This document shows positions 21,824-30,380 of a stretch of 37,098 nucleotides of DNA, in pieces. Under the pieces are notes generated by a model. The model was given only the letters and a program-made list of their open reading frames with translations. It was not told the DNA's origin and searched no databases. A program made the position numbers and the translations under genes. Every line of letters starts with the position of its first letter. Positions within the stretch are counted from its first letter, which is position 1. Origin of the DNA: Actinomycetota bacterium (GTDB lineage Bacteria > Actinomycetota > Acidimicrobiia > Acidimicrobiales > Ilumatobacteraceae); the NCBI GenBank assembly GCA_026393475.1, contig JAPLAA010000033.1, forward strand, positions 1 to 37,098, written 5' to 3'.

Positions 21824-22470
21824 GGCTCGAACCTGGCGAACAGCTCCTCGCCGTACCACCGCTCGGTGCGGGTGCGGCGCACGACCTCACGGTGCTCGGG
21901 CAGCCCGGTCGCCCAGGCCCTCGCGGCACCGAGATCGCGCCACAGGCTGAACGTCCCCAGACGGCCGACCGGTGCCTCGCCGATACCCACGACCGCGAGC
22001 AGACCGTCGGCGTGCTGGAGGCCGTCGCTCACCGGCCGTCCGGCGCCACGGAACGCTCGCCACGACCGCGGCCGCACGTCGGCGCGGGTGATGATCGCGA
22101 CCGGACCGTCGGTGCGCGTGGCCGGCAGCAGCGCCTGCACCACCGGCACACCCCGCCAGGCACCGTGGCCACCCGCGGCGCGGAGCCGCACGTGCCACGC
22201 CTCGTCGGCGGCGGCCCACCGGGACGCCATGCGCACGTGGAACGCCTCGAGCGATGCCTCGTCGTCCCAGATCGCGAACAGCGCCGAGCGGCCGAGATCG
22301 GCACCGGGGCCGGTGCTGCTGCCCGCACCCGTCCCCAGCAGTCGCCAGAACCGCAGGCCCGGCACCGTGCGGAGCAGGCGGCGGTCGAGACCGAGTCGGG
22401 CGAGCGAACGCACAGCGCCTCCGGCGCGGACCAGATGGAACGATCCGACGCCCTGTTCCGCTGGTTGCAC
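21739..22470 (-). CDS. crtA: Spheroidene monooxygenase-like protein (CrtA)
   Basis: From GTG 22470 the product is 243 aa, the right size for CrtA. Family features include FHLVR near the start, PGLRFWRLLGTG, SALFAIWDDEASLEAF, VAIITRADVRPRSW, FSLWRD and RRTRTERWYGEELFARF, ending SWDGRDPL. CrtA introduces a keto group at C2 of acyclic carotenoids in purple bacteria. It would act on the hydrated or desaturated end groups made by its neighbours. CATGCT lies 7 nt before GTG 22470; ATG 22482 and ATG 22491 are alternatives. The 3' end overlaps crtZ by 85 bp and the overlapping part encodes the family's conserved ending plus an extra tail. Confidence 0.85.
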   Translation of the reverse strand: MQPAEQGVGSFHLVRAGGAVRSLARLGLDRRLLRTVPGLRFWRLLGTGAGSSTGPGADLGRSALFAIWDDEASLEAFHVRMASRWAAADEAWHVRLRAAGGHGAWRGVPVVQALLPATRTDGPVAIITRADVRPRSWRAFRGAGRPVSDGLQHADGLLAVVGIGEAPVGRLGTFSLWRDLGAARAWATGLPEHREVVRRTRTERWYGEELFARFEPYASAGSWDGRDPLRPRAQRTGSGANMP

Positions 22471-22477
22471 GCCTGCC

Positions 22478-22483
22478 AGCATG
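22478..22483 (-). promoter_or_regulatory. -10-like box CATGCT
   Basis: CATGCT on the minus strand is 7 nt before GTG 22470. It supports this start over the two upstream ATGs. Confidence 0.35.
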
Positions 22484-22575
22484 TCAGGCATGCACCGGTC
22501 GCGCCGAGGAACCCACGATCGGGCCGGATCGTCCAGGACCTGGAGGGCACCGGCCGCCACGGGCGGTGCGCGCGC

Positions 22576-23229
22576 ATGAGCGGCAGCGCCCGGGTCACGG
22601 CCGAGGTCGGTGCGGTCGTCGTCGCCTACCTGCTCGGCTCGATCCCCGTCGCCGACCTCGTCGCCCGCCGGCGGGCCGGCGTCGACCTGCGCCGGGTCGG
22701 CGATCGCAACCCCGGCTACTGGAACGCGAAGGAGCAACTCGGTCGCCGTGCAGCGCTCCCGGTGTTCGCCGGCGACGTCGCCAAGGGCGCCGCTGCCGCG
22801 CTGCTCGGCGTCGTCGTCGATGCCGTCGCCCCCGGTGACGGACACTGGTGGCTGGCGTACGCCTGCGGCTTCGCAGCGATGGTGGGACACGCGTGGCCGG
22901 TGTTCGCCGGCTTCCGCGGCGGGCGCAGCGTGCTCACCTTCGTCGGTGCGGCGATCGTGCTGTCGCCGTTGACGGCGGCGATCAGCATCGCCGTGCTCCT
23001 GGCGGTGACGGCCGTGCGGGGCTTCGCGTGGGGGGCACGGGCGGGCATGTTCGCGTTCCCGTTCATCCAGCTCGTGGTCGACGGTCCGTACCGGACCGCG
23101 GCGACGGGAGGCCTGATGAGTCTGATCGGTCTGCGCTTCGCGATGGCTGCGTTCGCCGATCGGGCCGATCGGAGCGACCGGCCCGATCGCCCCGCCGCGG
23201 GCGATCCGACGCCGGATCCTCAGCGGTAG
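22576..23229 (+). CDS. PlsY-like acyltransferase, diverged
   Basis: The 217-aa membrane protein has the PlsY (glycerol-3-phosphate acyltransferase) outline: GSIPVADLVAR, AGDVAKGAAA (DxxKG) and GHAWPVFAGFRGGR (GHxxPxxxxFxGG). The glycerol-phosphate loop normally reads DxRxxGSGNxGATN; here it is DLRRVGDRNPGYWNAK, so key small residues differ. About four helices are visible. It lies within a carotenoid cluster, divergent from crtA-like and convergent with the GT2, which it overlaps by 10 bp. It may acylate a carotenoid glycoside or be a spare phospholipid enzyme. The sequence supports the family, not the substrate. Confidence 0.8.
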   Translation: MSGSARVTAEVGAVVVAYLLGSIPVADLVARRRAGVDLRRVGDRNPGYWNAKEQLGRRAALPVFAGDVAKGAAAALLGVVVDAVAPGDGHWWLAYACGFAAMVGHAWPVFAGFRGGRSVLTFVGAAIVLSPLTAAISIAVLLAVTAVRGFAWGARAGMFAFPFIQLVVDGPYRTAATGGLMSLIGLRFAMAAFADRADRSDRPDRPAAGDPTPDPQR

Positions 23230-24407
23230 CGGCGACCGCGCCACGGTTGGCGAGGGTCGACGATGCCGCGCACGAGCGCGGCGACCGCGACGAGGTCGGC
23301 CGCCGGCGAGCACCAGTACGCGGCCGACCGTCGGCGATAGGCGGTGCGCGTGCCGACGAGGGTGCCGGCGCGGACGGCGAGCAACGCCACGTCGAGCGCA
23401 TCGGCCCGCCGCGCGAGCAGGCGCGGCAGCGGAAGGGCCTGGGCCACCACGACGACAGCGAGGTCGACCAACTGCCGGTACCAGGGCTCGACGCCGGGCA
23501 GGGCCAACGAGCGCGCCCATCCACGGAACGTGCTCGGCCCGTCGGGGTACATCTCCGTGAGCAGCAGGTCGGCCCCGTCGAGCATGGTCACCTGCCAGCC
23601 ACGCCCGGCCAGGTGGCGCGCCAACGCGACGTCCTCGACCACCTGGCCCGCCACCGGCTGCATCCCTCCGGCGCGCAGGAACGGCACGCGCGGAAACGCC
23701 ATGCATTGACCGTTCGCCATCTGGCGATTCGGCGCGACCCGGCCGAGCGCGCCGGGCGGACCGAATCGGTAGACGAGCGTGGTGAGCAGCGCCGGGTGCA
23801 ACCAGGCGGCACCGGGCGTCGGGCACTCGAAGCTGCCGCCGACGGTCACGAACTGCAGCCCGTCGGCGAGCGCCCGGTTCACGAGCGCACCGGGGAGCGC
23901 AGGGTCGGGTCGGGTGTCGGCGTCGAGAGCGACGATCCACTCGCCGCGTGCTGCGCGCACGCCCTGCTGCACGGCCCAGGCCTTGCCGGCCCATCCGTGG
24001 GGCAGGGCGGTGCCGGGCACCACTTCGGCGCCCGCGGCGACCGCGAGCTCCGCGGTGCCGTCGGTGCTCTGGTCGTCGACCACCACCACCTCGGTCACCC
24101 CGGGTGCGTCGCGCAGCGCCTCGAGCAGGGGTCCGAGGCGTTCGGCCTCGTCACGCGCCGGCACCACCACGCTGATCGACGGCAGGCCCACCCCGGCACC
24201 GGCCAACCCGTCGACGGCACTGACGTCATCGGCATGCAGCGGGGGCCGGCGGCGAGCCGCCCGCACGATGCGCACGAGGGCGAGGCCGGCGGCGACGACG
24301 CGCAGCAGCGTCCACGGGCTCGTCACCCGTGGCAGGGACGGCAGCCACCGCGATCCCCGACTCGTCAGCCTCGTCCGCCTCATCAACCTGATCAACAGCC
24401 GTGCCAC
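23220..24407 (-). CDS. Family 2 glycosyltransferase, CruG-like
   Basis: The 395-aa protein has N-terminal basic residues and a helix, then the GT2 core: SISVVVPARDEAERL, VVVVDDQSTDGTAEL, GWAGKAWAVQQG, VALDADTRPDP, MANGQCMAF and VVEDVALARHLAGRGW. Catalytic DxD and ED are present. Further helices follow. Membrane GT2 of this type next to cruF matches CruG, which glycosylates hydroxylated carotenoids (myxoxanthophyll-like), and also CrtQ-like enzymes. GTG 24407 follows the stop of the desaturase by 6 bp. ATG 24383 is an alternative. It ends within the PlsY-like gene on the other strand. Confidence 0.85.
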   Translation of the reverse strand: MARLLIRLMRRTRLTSRGSRWLPSLPRVTSPWTLLRVVAAGLALVRIVRAARRRPPLHADDVSAVDGLAGAGVGLPSISVVVPARDEAERLGPLLEALRDAPGVTEVVVVDDQSTDGTAELAVAAGAEVVPGTALPHGWAGKAWAVQQGVRAARGEWIVALDADTRPDPALPGALVNRALADGLQFVTVGGSFECPTPGAAWLHPALLTTLVYRFGPPGALGRVAPNRQMANGQCMAFPRVPFLRAGGMQPVAGQVVEDVALARHLAGRGWQVTMLDGADLLLTEMYPDGPSTFRGWARSLALPGVEPWYRQLVDLAVVVVAQALPLPRLLARRADALDVALLAVRAGTLVGTRTAYRRRSAAYWCSPAADLVAVAALVRGIVDPRQPWRGRRYR

Positions 24408-24413
24408 CGGGTC

Positions 24414-25868
24414 TCAGCGCCACCCATGCTCGATCATCTCGTCCACGATACGGGCGCTCATGGTGACGAGCGGGAGACCACCGCCCGGGTGGCTGCTGCC
24501 GCCGACGAGGAACAGCCCGTCGTGCGAGCCGCGGTTGCGCGGCCGCACGAAGGCGGCGCGCCGGCCGTCGGACGACGTGCCGTAGATCGCGCCACCCGGC
24601 GAGCGGTACCGCGCCTCGAGGTCGGAGGGCGTGATCGTCTCGGTGAACAGCAGCCGGTCGCGCAGGTCGACCCCGTGGCTCGCCAGCCGTTCGAGCACCT
24701 GCGCCGTGGCGGCCGCCCGATCGAGTTCGGCGCCCGCCGCCACGTTGACGAGGAGGAACCAGTTCTCGTGGCCGGCCGGCGCCTGGCTCGAGTCGGTCAC
24801 CGAGCTGACGCAGGCGTAGATCGTCGGGTCGTCCGGGAAGCGGCCCTCGGCGATCTGGTCGAACTCGTGGCGCGAGTCGTCGCTGAACCAGATGTCGTGG
24901 TGGGCGATCCCGGGCGTGGTGCCCCGCACGCCGGCGCACACCACGAATCCGCTCGTCGAGGCGTCGGCGCGCTGCACCCGGGCGAGCGCGCGACGATCGG
25001 GCAGCAGGTCGCGGTAGAGGTGGGTCGCGTCGGCATTGGCGACGACAGCGTCGGCAGCGATCACGGTGTTGTCGGCGAGCACCACACCGTTCACCTGGCG
25101 GGTGCTGCCGACGCCGGGTGTCGCCGTGATGCTGCGCACCTCCGCGCCGCACACGATGCGCACCCCCGCTCGCTCGGCCACCCGGACGAACGCGTCGCGC
25201 AGCGCACCCAGGCCACCCATCGGATACCAGCACCCCTCGTGGTGCTCGAGGTGGGCGATGCACCCGAGCGTGGCGGGCGCACGGAACGGCGACGAGCCGC
25301 TGTAGGTGGCGTATCGCCCGGCCCACTGCACCATCTCGGCGTCGTCACCGAAGACGTCGCGAGCCGACGCGTGCAGGGTGCGCAGCGGATCGATGTCGGT
25401 GAGGTCACGCATGCGGCGCAACCGCTTCGCGAGCGACCACGGCCCGCTCATCGGGCCGGCGAAGAACGTGCGCTCGCTGACGTCCCAGATCGTGCGGCCG
25501 TGCGCCACGAACTCGCGGTAGCCGGGTTCGTCGCAGCCGTCGTCGCGCACCTCGACGTGTCGACCGCTGCGCCACCAGTAGCGGAACTGCGGGTCGAGGC
25601 GGACGAGGTCGACCTCGTCCGCGAGCGAGGTGCCGACCGTGCGGAACAGCTCGTCGTACACACGGGGCAACGTCACGAGCGACGGTCCGACGTCGAAGGT
25701 GAAGCCGTCGCGCTCGAGCACCGCCAACTTGCCGCCGGGCACCTCGTTGCGTTCGAACACCGTCACCCGGTGGCCGCGGGCGCGCAGCCGGATCGCCACA
25801 GCGAGACCGCCGACGCCGCCACCGACCACGACGACGTCGCGAACGCGCTCAGCCACGAGCCGTCCCAC
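24414..25868 (-). CDS. CrtI-family carotenoid desaturase (CrtD-like candidate)
   Basis: The 484-aa flavoprotein begins with VVVVGGGVGGLAVAIRL (FAD-binding GxGxxG) and VFERNEVPGGK, and ends with the family's GSSHPGGGLPLVTMSARIV. It is shorter and clearly different from the CrtI at 27620, so it is a second desaturase or oxidase. Position next to cruF suggests C3,4-desaturation of hydroxylated carotenoids (CrtD), and ketolase (CrtO-like) or CrtN-type activity cannot be excluded. The start GTG 25868 overlaps the end of cruF by 20 bp; GTG 25856 is an alternative. Confidence 0.88.
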   Translation of the reverse strand: MGRLVAERVRDVVVVGGGVGGLAVAIRLRARGHRVTVFERNEVPGGKLAVLERDGFTFDVGPSLVTLPRVYDELFRTVGTSLADEVDLVRLDPQFRYWWRSGRHVEVRDDGCDEPGYREFVAHGRTIWDVSERTFFAGPMSGPWSLAKRLRRMRDLTDIDPLRTLHASARDVFGDDAEMVQWAGRYATYSGSSPFRAPATLGCIAHLEHHEGCWYPMGGLGALRDAFVRVAERAGVRIVCGAEVRSITATPGVGSTRQVNGVVLADNTVIAADAVVANADATHLYRDLLPDRRALARVQRADASTSGFVVCAGVRGTTPGIAHHDIWFSDDSRHEFDQIAEGRFPDDPTIYACVSSVTDSSQAPAGHENWFLLVNVAAGAELDRAAATAQVLERLASHGVDLRDRLLFTETITPSDLEARYRSPGGAIYGTSSDGRRAAFVRPRNRGSHDGLFLVGGSSHPGGGLPLVTMSARIVDEMIEHGWR

Positions 25869-26739
25869 CGAACCGCACGTCGGCCCTCAGGCGCACGCCG
25901 CCCGCCGAGCGCTCACCGCGCACGTCGTGCCAGTGCCTGGTCCGCAACAGCGATCGCGCCGCAGCAGCGGCGATCGGCATCATCGCGGCACCGCCGACGA
26001 CGGCCACCACACGGTCGCGGAAGAACGCCGCGAACCCGAGCGTCTCCATGCCGGCCATCACGCCGTACTCGGCGACCAGCGAGCGATCAGCCTCACCGTC
26101 CGGCGGGAGCGCGACCTCGAGCGCAGCCATCACCGCGGCGCTCGTTGCGAGCCAGCCGAGGTAGTTCGTCACCGGGATGCCGCGGTACCTGCCGGCACGC
26201 ACCCACCGCCAGTACCCCTCGCCCACCATCTGCGGGTCGAGGAACAGGTCCCACGCGGTCAACGCCACGGCGCCGAGTGCGATGCGGCGGGCGGGGGTGG
26301 AGTGTTGGGCGAGCGCCGCGTGAGCGGTCTCGCGCGCCGGGACGGCCATGGCGAACCACGCGAGCGGGACGATCGCCGGCACCCCGGCCACCTGCGGTCG
26401 GAGGGCACCGGTGTAGCCGTAGGCGCCGAACGGACGACCCGTCGCGGTGCCGAGATGCTCGACTGCCGTCGTGGCGGCGGCGACGCCGGACGCGGCGATC
26501 GCGGTCCTCGGCGCACCCCAGCGGCGAGCGGCAGCAGCGCTGGTGGTGGCGAACAGCCCCGACACGACGACCGTGCTGAGCGTGCGACGAACCGGGCCAC
26601 CTCGTCGGGCCAGTGGCGTGGCGATCATGCCGGCGAGGGTGATCGCCGCTGGGATCGCCTCACCGAGCCTCGACGCCCGAGCGCTGCCGGCGACGGGCCC
26701 GCCGGCGGCACCGGTGGCGCCGGTGGATCGACGGGTCAT
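25849..26739 (-). CDS. cruF: CruF-like carotenoid 1',2'-hydratase (PF04240)
   Basis: The 296-aa polytopic membrane protein has the CruF/PF04240 pattern: EHLGTATGRPFGAYGYTGAL, GVPAIVPLAWFAMAV, LTAWDLFLDPQMVGEGYWRW and YRGIPVTNYLGWL. Relatives hydrate the 1,2 double bond of psi-ends in gamma-carotene/lycopene, or are bacterioruberin hydratases. ATG 26739 overlaps the crtB stop by ATGA. The gene thus sits in one transcript crtE-crtI-crtB-cruF-desaturase-GT2. The last residues (FGGTARG) overlap the next start. Confidence 0.9.
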   Translation of the reverse strand: MTRRSTGATGAAGGPVAGSARASRLGEAIPAAITLAGMIATPLARRGGPVRRTLSTVVVSGLFATTSAAAARRWGAPRTAIAASGVAAATTAVEHLGTATGRPFGAYGYTGALRPQVAGVPAIVPLAWFAMAVPARETAHAALAQHSTPARRIALGAVALTAWDLFLDPQMVGEGYWRWVRAGRYRGIPVTNYLGWLATSAAVMAALEVALPPDGEADRSLVAEYGVMAGMETLGFAAFFRDRVVAVVGGAAMMPIAAAAARSLLRTRHWHDVRGERSAGGVRLRADVRFGGTARG

Positions 26740-27623
26740 CGCCGACGCGGGAGGAGGAGCTTGGCGACCAGCGCAGCCTTCTCGGCCGTCGACACCCGCG
26801 CTCGCGAGCCGAACACGTCGTAGCGCTGTTCCTCGATCTTCACGAGGATGCGACTGTAGAGTTCACGCGCGGCGCCGATGCAGCGCGCCGATTGCGGCGG
26901 GAGCATGCTCGTGCCGAGATCGGCCGAGGCGTAGAGGGCCCGGCAGCGTTCGATCTCGAACTGCATCAGCGCCACGAACTCGGGCGTGACCCGCTGGTCG
27001 GCGAGGTCGACCCCGAACCGGCGCAGGTCCTCCTGCGGCACGTACTGGCGTCCACGATCGAGGTCCTCGGCGATGTCGCGCAGGAAGTTCGTGAGCTGGA
27101 ACGCATTGCCGAGGTCGCGGGCGTGCTGCAGCGCCTCGGGGCGGAGCGGCTCGAGGATCGGCAGCATCATCTCGCCGATCACCGCGGCCGAGCCGTCCAT
27201 GTATCCGAGCAGGTCGTCCCACGTGTCGTACGAGGCGACGGTGAGGTCCATCGTCATCGACCGCAGGAAGCGACGGAAGCAGTCGACGTCGATGTCGAAC
27301 GCCTTCACCGTGTGGACGACCGCCTTCAGCACCGGCTCGTCCGATCGCCCTGCGGCGACATCGGCGAAGAAGCGATCACCGAACGCGGCCAACGCCGCGG
27401 CACGCTGTTCGACGGGTGCAGGACCGAGGTCGTCGACGATGTCGTCGGCGTAGCGACAGAACGCGTAGAGCGCCCACACGTGGTGCTGCTTCACCCTCGG
27501 CAGCACCTTGGTGCTCCAGTAGTACGTGGTGCCGTAGCGCTTGTTCAGCTCCTTGCAGCGGGCGTAGCTCTCGTCGAGCGTCACCGCTGCATCGGCGGCG
27601 CGAGGGGCGCCCCGGCCGCTCAC
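26736..27623 (-). CDS. crtB: Phytoene synthase
   Basis: The 295-aa protein has both Asp-rich metal motifs of phytoene and squalene synthases: YADDIVDD in the first third and NFLRDIAEDLDRGRQYVP in the second half, with YASADLGTSMLP after it. It joins two GGPP molecules to phytoene. GTG 27623 overlaps the crtI stop (GTGA) and is preferred. GTG 27584 at the conserved TLDESYARCK start would give 282 aa. Its stop overlaps the cruF start. It is the third gene of the predicted operon. Confidence 0.95.
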   Translation of the reverse strand: MSGRGAPRAADAAVTLDESYARCKELNKRYGTTYYWSTKVLPRVKQHHVWALYAFCRYADDIVDDLGPAPVEQRAAALAAFGDRFFADVAAGRSDEPVLKAVVHTVKAFDIDVDCFRRFLRSMTMDLTVASYDTWDDLLGYMDGSAAVIGEMMLPILEPLRPEALQHARDLGNAFQLTNFLRDIAEDLDRGRQYVPQEDLRRFGVDLADQRVTPEFVALMQFEIERCRALYASADLGTSMLPPQSARCIGAARELYSRILVKIEEQRYDVFGSRARVSTAEKAALVAKLLLPRRR

Positions 27624-29146
27624 CGTCGCTCCCGGGCGTATTCGTCGACACGCTGGGCGGCGAGCTTGCCCGACACCAGCACCATCGGCACCCCGACGCC
27701 GGGCAATGTGGACGAGCCGGTGAACACCAGGCCGGGCACCCGACGGTCGACGTTGTTGGGCCGGAACGGGCCGGTCTGCAGGAAGGTGTGGGCGAGGGCG
27801 AACGGCGTGCCACGCTCCATGCCGAGCGCCTCCCAGTCGAGGGGGTCGTACACCCGCTCGACCACGACGTCGGTCGGGTAGCCCAGCTGGGCCACGCGAG
27901 CGCGCAGCGAACCCATGATCCGTTCGCGTTCGGCCACCCAGTCGATCTTGCCGTCCAGGTTGGGCGTCGGCTCGAGCACGTAGATGCTGCTGCACCCCTC
28001 AGGCGCGAGCGACGCGTCGTCGAGCGAGTGGAGGGTGACGAGGATCGACGGGTCGGGCATGCGCACCCCGTCGTGGATGAGCGCCTTGAACGAACCGTCC
28101 CAGTCGTGCCCGAAGTGGATGTTGTGGTGCGCCGCATCGGCCGGCGGCAGCCCACGCACACCCGCGACCCAGAGCAGACAGCTCGGCGAGTACTTGCCCC
28201 GACGGGCCACCCGCGGCGCGTCGACCCCGCCGAGCAGCGTCCGGTACGCGACGGGCAGGTCGGCGTTGCAGACGACGGCGTCAGCGGCGATCCGCTCGCC
28301 GCCGCCGAGTTCGTCGCCGCCCAGCTCGACGCCGGTGACCGCCCCGCTGCCGTCGCGCAGGATGCGTGTGACCGGCGAGTCGTAGCGGATGGCGACGCCG
28401 GCCTTCTCGACCGCCGCAGCGAGCCCGGTCGCCATCGCGTGCATGCCGCCGCGAGGCACGAACACACCCTCGACGGAGTCCATGTACGTGATGACCGCGT
28501 ACAGCGACAGCGCCTCGTAGGGGGCGAGCCCGGCGTACATCGACTGGAAGCTGAAGATGCGCTGCAGGCGCTCGTCGTCGAAGAACGAGGCGACCTTCTT
28601 GCCGAGCTTGCCGAACCCGCCGAGCTTCACCAGCTCGAGCCCGGCCCGCCACGGCTTCACCAGGTCGAGCGGCGAGTCGAAGTTGGCGTCGATGAAGTGC
28701 GCCATCTCGACGCGGTAGAGCTGCTCGAGCCAGTCGCAGAAACGACCGAACGCCTCGGCCTCCTTGGCGTTGGCGAACTCGCGGATCTCCTGCGTCATCG
28801 CCTCGCGGCCGTGGCGCACGAACAGGGTGCTGCCATCGGCATAGCAGGCCCGGTACATCGGGTCGACCTTGTCGATCGTGATGAAGTCGGCCATGTCGGC
28901 GCCGGCAGCCGCGAACGCGTCGGCCAGCAGGTTCGGCATGGTGAGCACGGTCGGGCCGTTGTCGAGGCGGAACCCCTGCTCGACGATCATCCCGGCGCGT
29001 CCGCCGGGGATGGCATCACGCTCGACGACGGTGACGTTGTGCCCCGCCTTCGACAGGTGCGCCGCGGCCGACAGCCCGCCGAGGCCCGCCCCCACCACGA
29101 CCACCTCGAGGGGACGAGCGGGTCGCAGCGAGCGCCGGCCGGTCAT
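27620..29146 (-). CDS. crtI: Phytoene desaturase
   Basis: The 508-aa protein is a classic CrtI. VVVVGAGLGGLSAAAHL is the FAD-binding GxGxxG at the N-terminus, followed by VERDAIPGGRAG. The centre has NIHFG. The C-terminus GSSTLPGVGVPMVLVSGKLAA matches the family ending (GxxxxPGxGxPM). It introduces double bonds into phytoene to give lycopene or neurosporene; the number of steps is not visible. ATG 29146 overlaps the GGPP synthase stop (ATGA). Confidence 0.95.
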   Translation of the reverse strand: MTGRRSLRPARPLEVVVVGAGLGGLSAAAHLSKAGHNVTVVERDAIPGGRAGMIVEQGFRLDNGPTVLTMPNLLADAFAAAGADMADFITIDKVDPMYRACYADGSTLFVRHGREAMTQEIREFANAKEAEAFGRFCDWLEQLYRVEMAHFIDANFDSPLDLVKPWRAGLELVKLGGFGKLGKKVASFFDDERLQRIFSFQSMYAGLAPYEALSLYAVITYMDSVEGVFVPRGGMHAMATGLAAAVEKAGVAIRYDSPVTRILRDGSGAVTGVELGGDELGGGERIAADAVVCNADLPVAYRTLLGGVDAPRVARRGKYSPSCLLWVAGVRGLPPADAAHHNIHFGHDWDGSFKALIHDGVRMPDPSILVTLHSLDDASLAPEGCSSIYVLEPTPNLDGKIDWVAERERIMGSLRARVAQLGYPTDVVVERVYDPLDWEALGMERGTPFALAHTFLQTGPFRPNNVDRRVPGLVFTGSSTLPGVGVPMVLVSGKLAAQRVDEYARERR

Positions 29147-30207
29147 ACGTGTCGCCAGCTCACGTAGTGGGCGAGCTGGACCAGTTCGTCGCGAGCGTCG
29201 TCGGCGATGCAGGCGCGCCCGATCGCTGCGAGCGCCTCGTCGGCGAGCGAGTCGATGGTGCGCTCGAGATCGGCCAGTGCTCCCGTGTCGACGATCACCT
29301 GCTGGATGGCTGCGACCTGTTCGTCGGTGAGGCCGGGGCGGCCGACGAGGTCGAGCACCTCGCGCTGCGAGGTGGTGGACGCCTCGACCGCACGGGCGAG
29401 CAGCGGCGTTGGCTTGCCCTCGCGCAGGTCGCCGCCCACCGGCTTGCCCGTGAGTCCCTCGTCGCCGAAGGCGCCCATCACGTCGTCGCGCATCTGGAAC
29501 GCATCGCCCAGCGGCAGGCCGTAGGCACTCAGGGCGGGCAGCAGTTCGTCGGCGCGGTCGGGCGCAGCCATCACGGCGCCGAGATGCAGCGGTCGCTCGA
29601 TCGTGTACTTGCCGCTCTTGTAGCGACAGATGCGCTCGGCCTTGTCGCGACGGCGGTCGTTGCGCGCCCCGCCGAGGATGTCGAGCACCTGGCCGATGTT
29701 GAGCTCGATCCGCAGCTCGTTCCAGATCGCCCACGCCTGCGGCGAGGTGCCGAGCATGAGCTGATCGGCATAGACGAACGCGAGGTCGCCGACGAGGATC
29801 GCGACACCGTCGCCGAACCGACGGGCCTCGCCGGCCCAACGGCCCTCCTCGTGACGACGGGCGAACGTGGTGTGCGTGGTGAGCGCGCCACGGCGGCTCG
29901 TGGCGTCGTCCATGACGTCGTCGTGGAACAGGGCGAACGCGTGCATCAGCTCGAACGCAGCGCCCGCATCGACGACGCGCGGGTCGTCGGGATCGCCACC
30001 GGCGCCGACGAAGCCCCAGTGCGTGAACGCGGGCCGCAGGCGCTTGCCGCCGGCGAGGACCAGTCGCCCGATCTCACCGATCGGTTCAGCCAGGTCGGGA
30101 TCGAAGGCGGTCCAGCGGGCGAGTTCTGCGTCGAGCAGGACGCGCAGCCGTTCGTCGATACGGCTCGCGAGAGGTGCGAGCGACGGCGGTGTGGGAGCGG
30201 GCTGCAC
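29143..30207 (-). CDS. crtE: Geranylgeranyl diphosphate synthase (polyprenyl synthase)
   Basis: From GTG 30207 the protein is 354 aa. ALFHDDVMDDATSRRG is the first Asp-rich motif, QMRDDVMGAFGDE the second (with Gly as in actinobacterial relatives), and GGKRLRP and YKSGKYTIE are also conserved. It builds GGPP for crtB. The -10-like TAGCCT at 30216-30221 is only 2 nt before ATG 30213, so a transcript from it could not include that codon; GTG 30207, 8 nt from the box, fits a leaderless start. ATG 30213 remains the alternative. It heads the carotenoid operon. Confidence 0.93.
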   Translation of the reverse strand: MQPAPTPPSLAPLASRIDERLRVLLDAELARWTAFDPDLAEPIGEIGRLVLAGGKRLRPAFTHWGFVGAGGDPDDPRVVDAGAAFELMHAFALFHDDVMDDATSRRGALTTHTTFARRHEEGRWAGEARRFGDGVAILVGDLAFVYADQLMLGTSPQAWAIWNELRIELNIGQVLDILGGARNDRRRDKAERICRYKSGKYTIERPLHLGAVMAAPDRADELLPALSAYGLPLGDAFQMRDDVMGAFGDEGLTGKPVGGDLREGKPTPLLARAVEASTTSQREVLDLVGRPGLTDEQVAAIQQVIVDTGALADLERTIDSLADEALAAIGRACIADDARDELVQLAHYVSWRHV

Positions 30208-30215
30208 GGCCATCA

Positions 30216-30221
30216 AGGCTA
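30216..30221 (-). promoter_or_regulatory. Promoter -10-like box TAGCCT of the carotenoid operon
   Basis: TAGCCT on the minus strand precedes GTG 30207 by 8 nt. The 173-bp gap 30208-30380 upstream holds no gene and probably the control region of the operon. Confidence 0.5.
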
Positions 30222-30380
30222 GGTGTGTTCCCGTCGCGGTGCTGTGCGCAGACATGGATTGCCGCCGCGTTCGGGGACGTGCGTGTGCCACACGACGTTC
30301 CGTCATCCGATGGACCGTCCGACTCCGTACGTCCGAGGTGGTCGTGCGTCTCGAGGCTCGACCGGATCGGGGTGCCGGGA

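Noticed and set aside
22848..26579. A 1243-codon open frame on the plus strand across the carotenoid genes
   Set aside because: It opposes cruG, the desaturase and cruF, whose motifs are clear; composition shows an antisense frame.
30208..30255. ATG 30255 as a longer start of crtE
   Set aside because: The added codons (TCT, ACA, GGA, CTA) are unlike the gene and it would place the -10 box inside the coding region.
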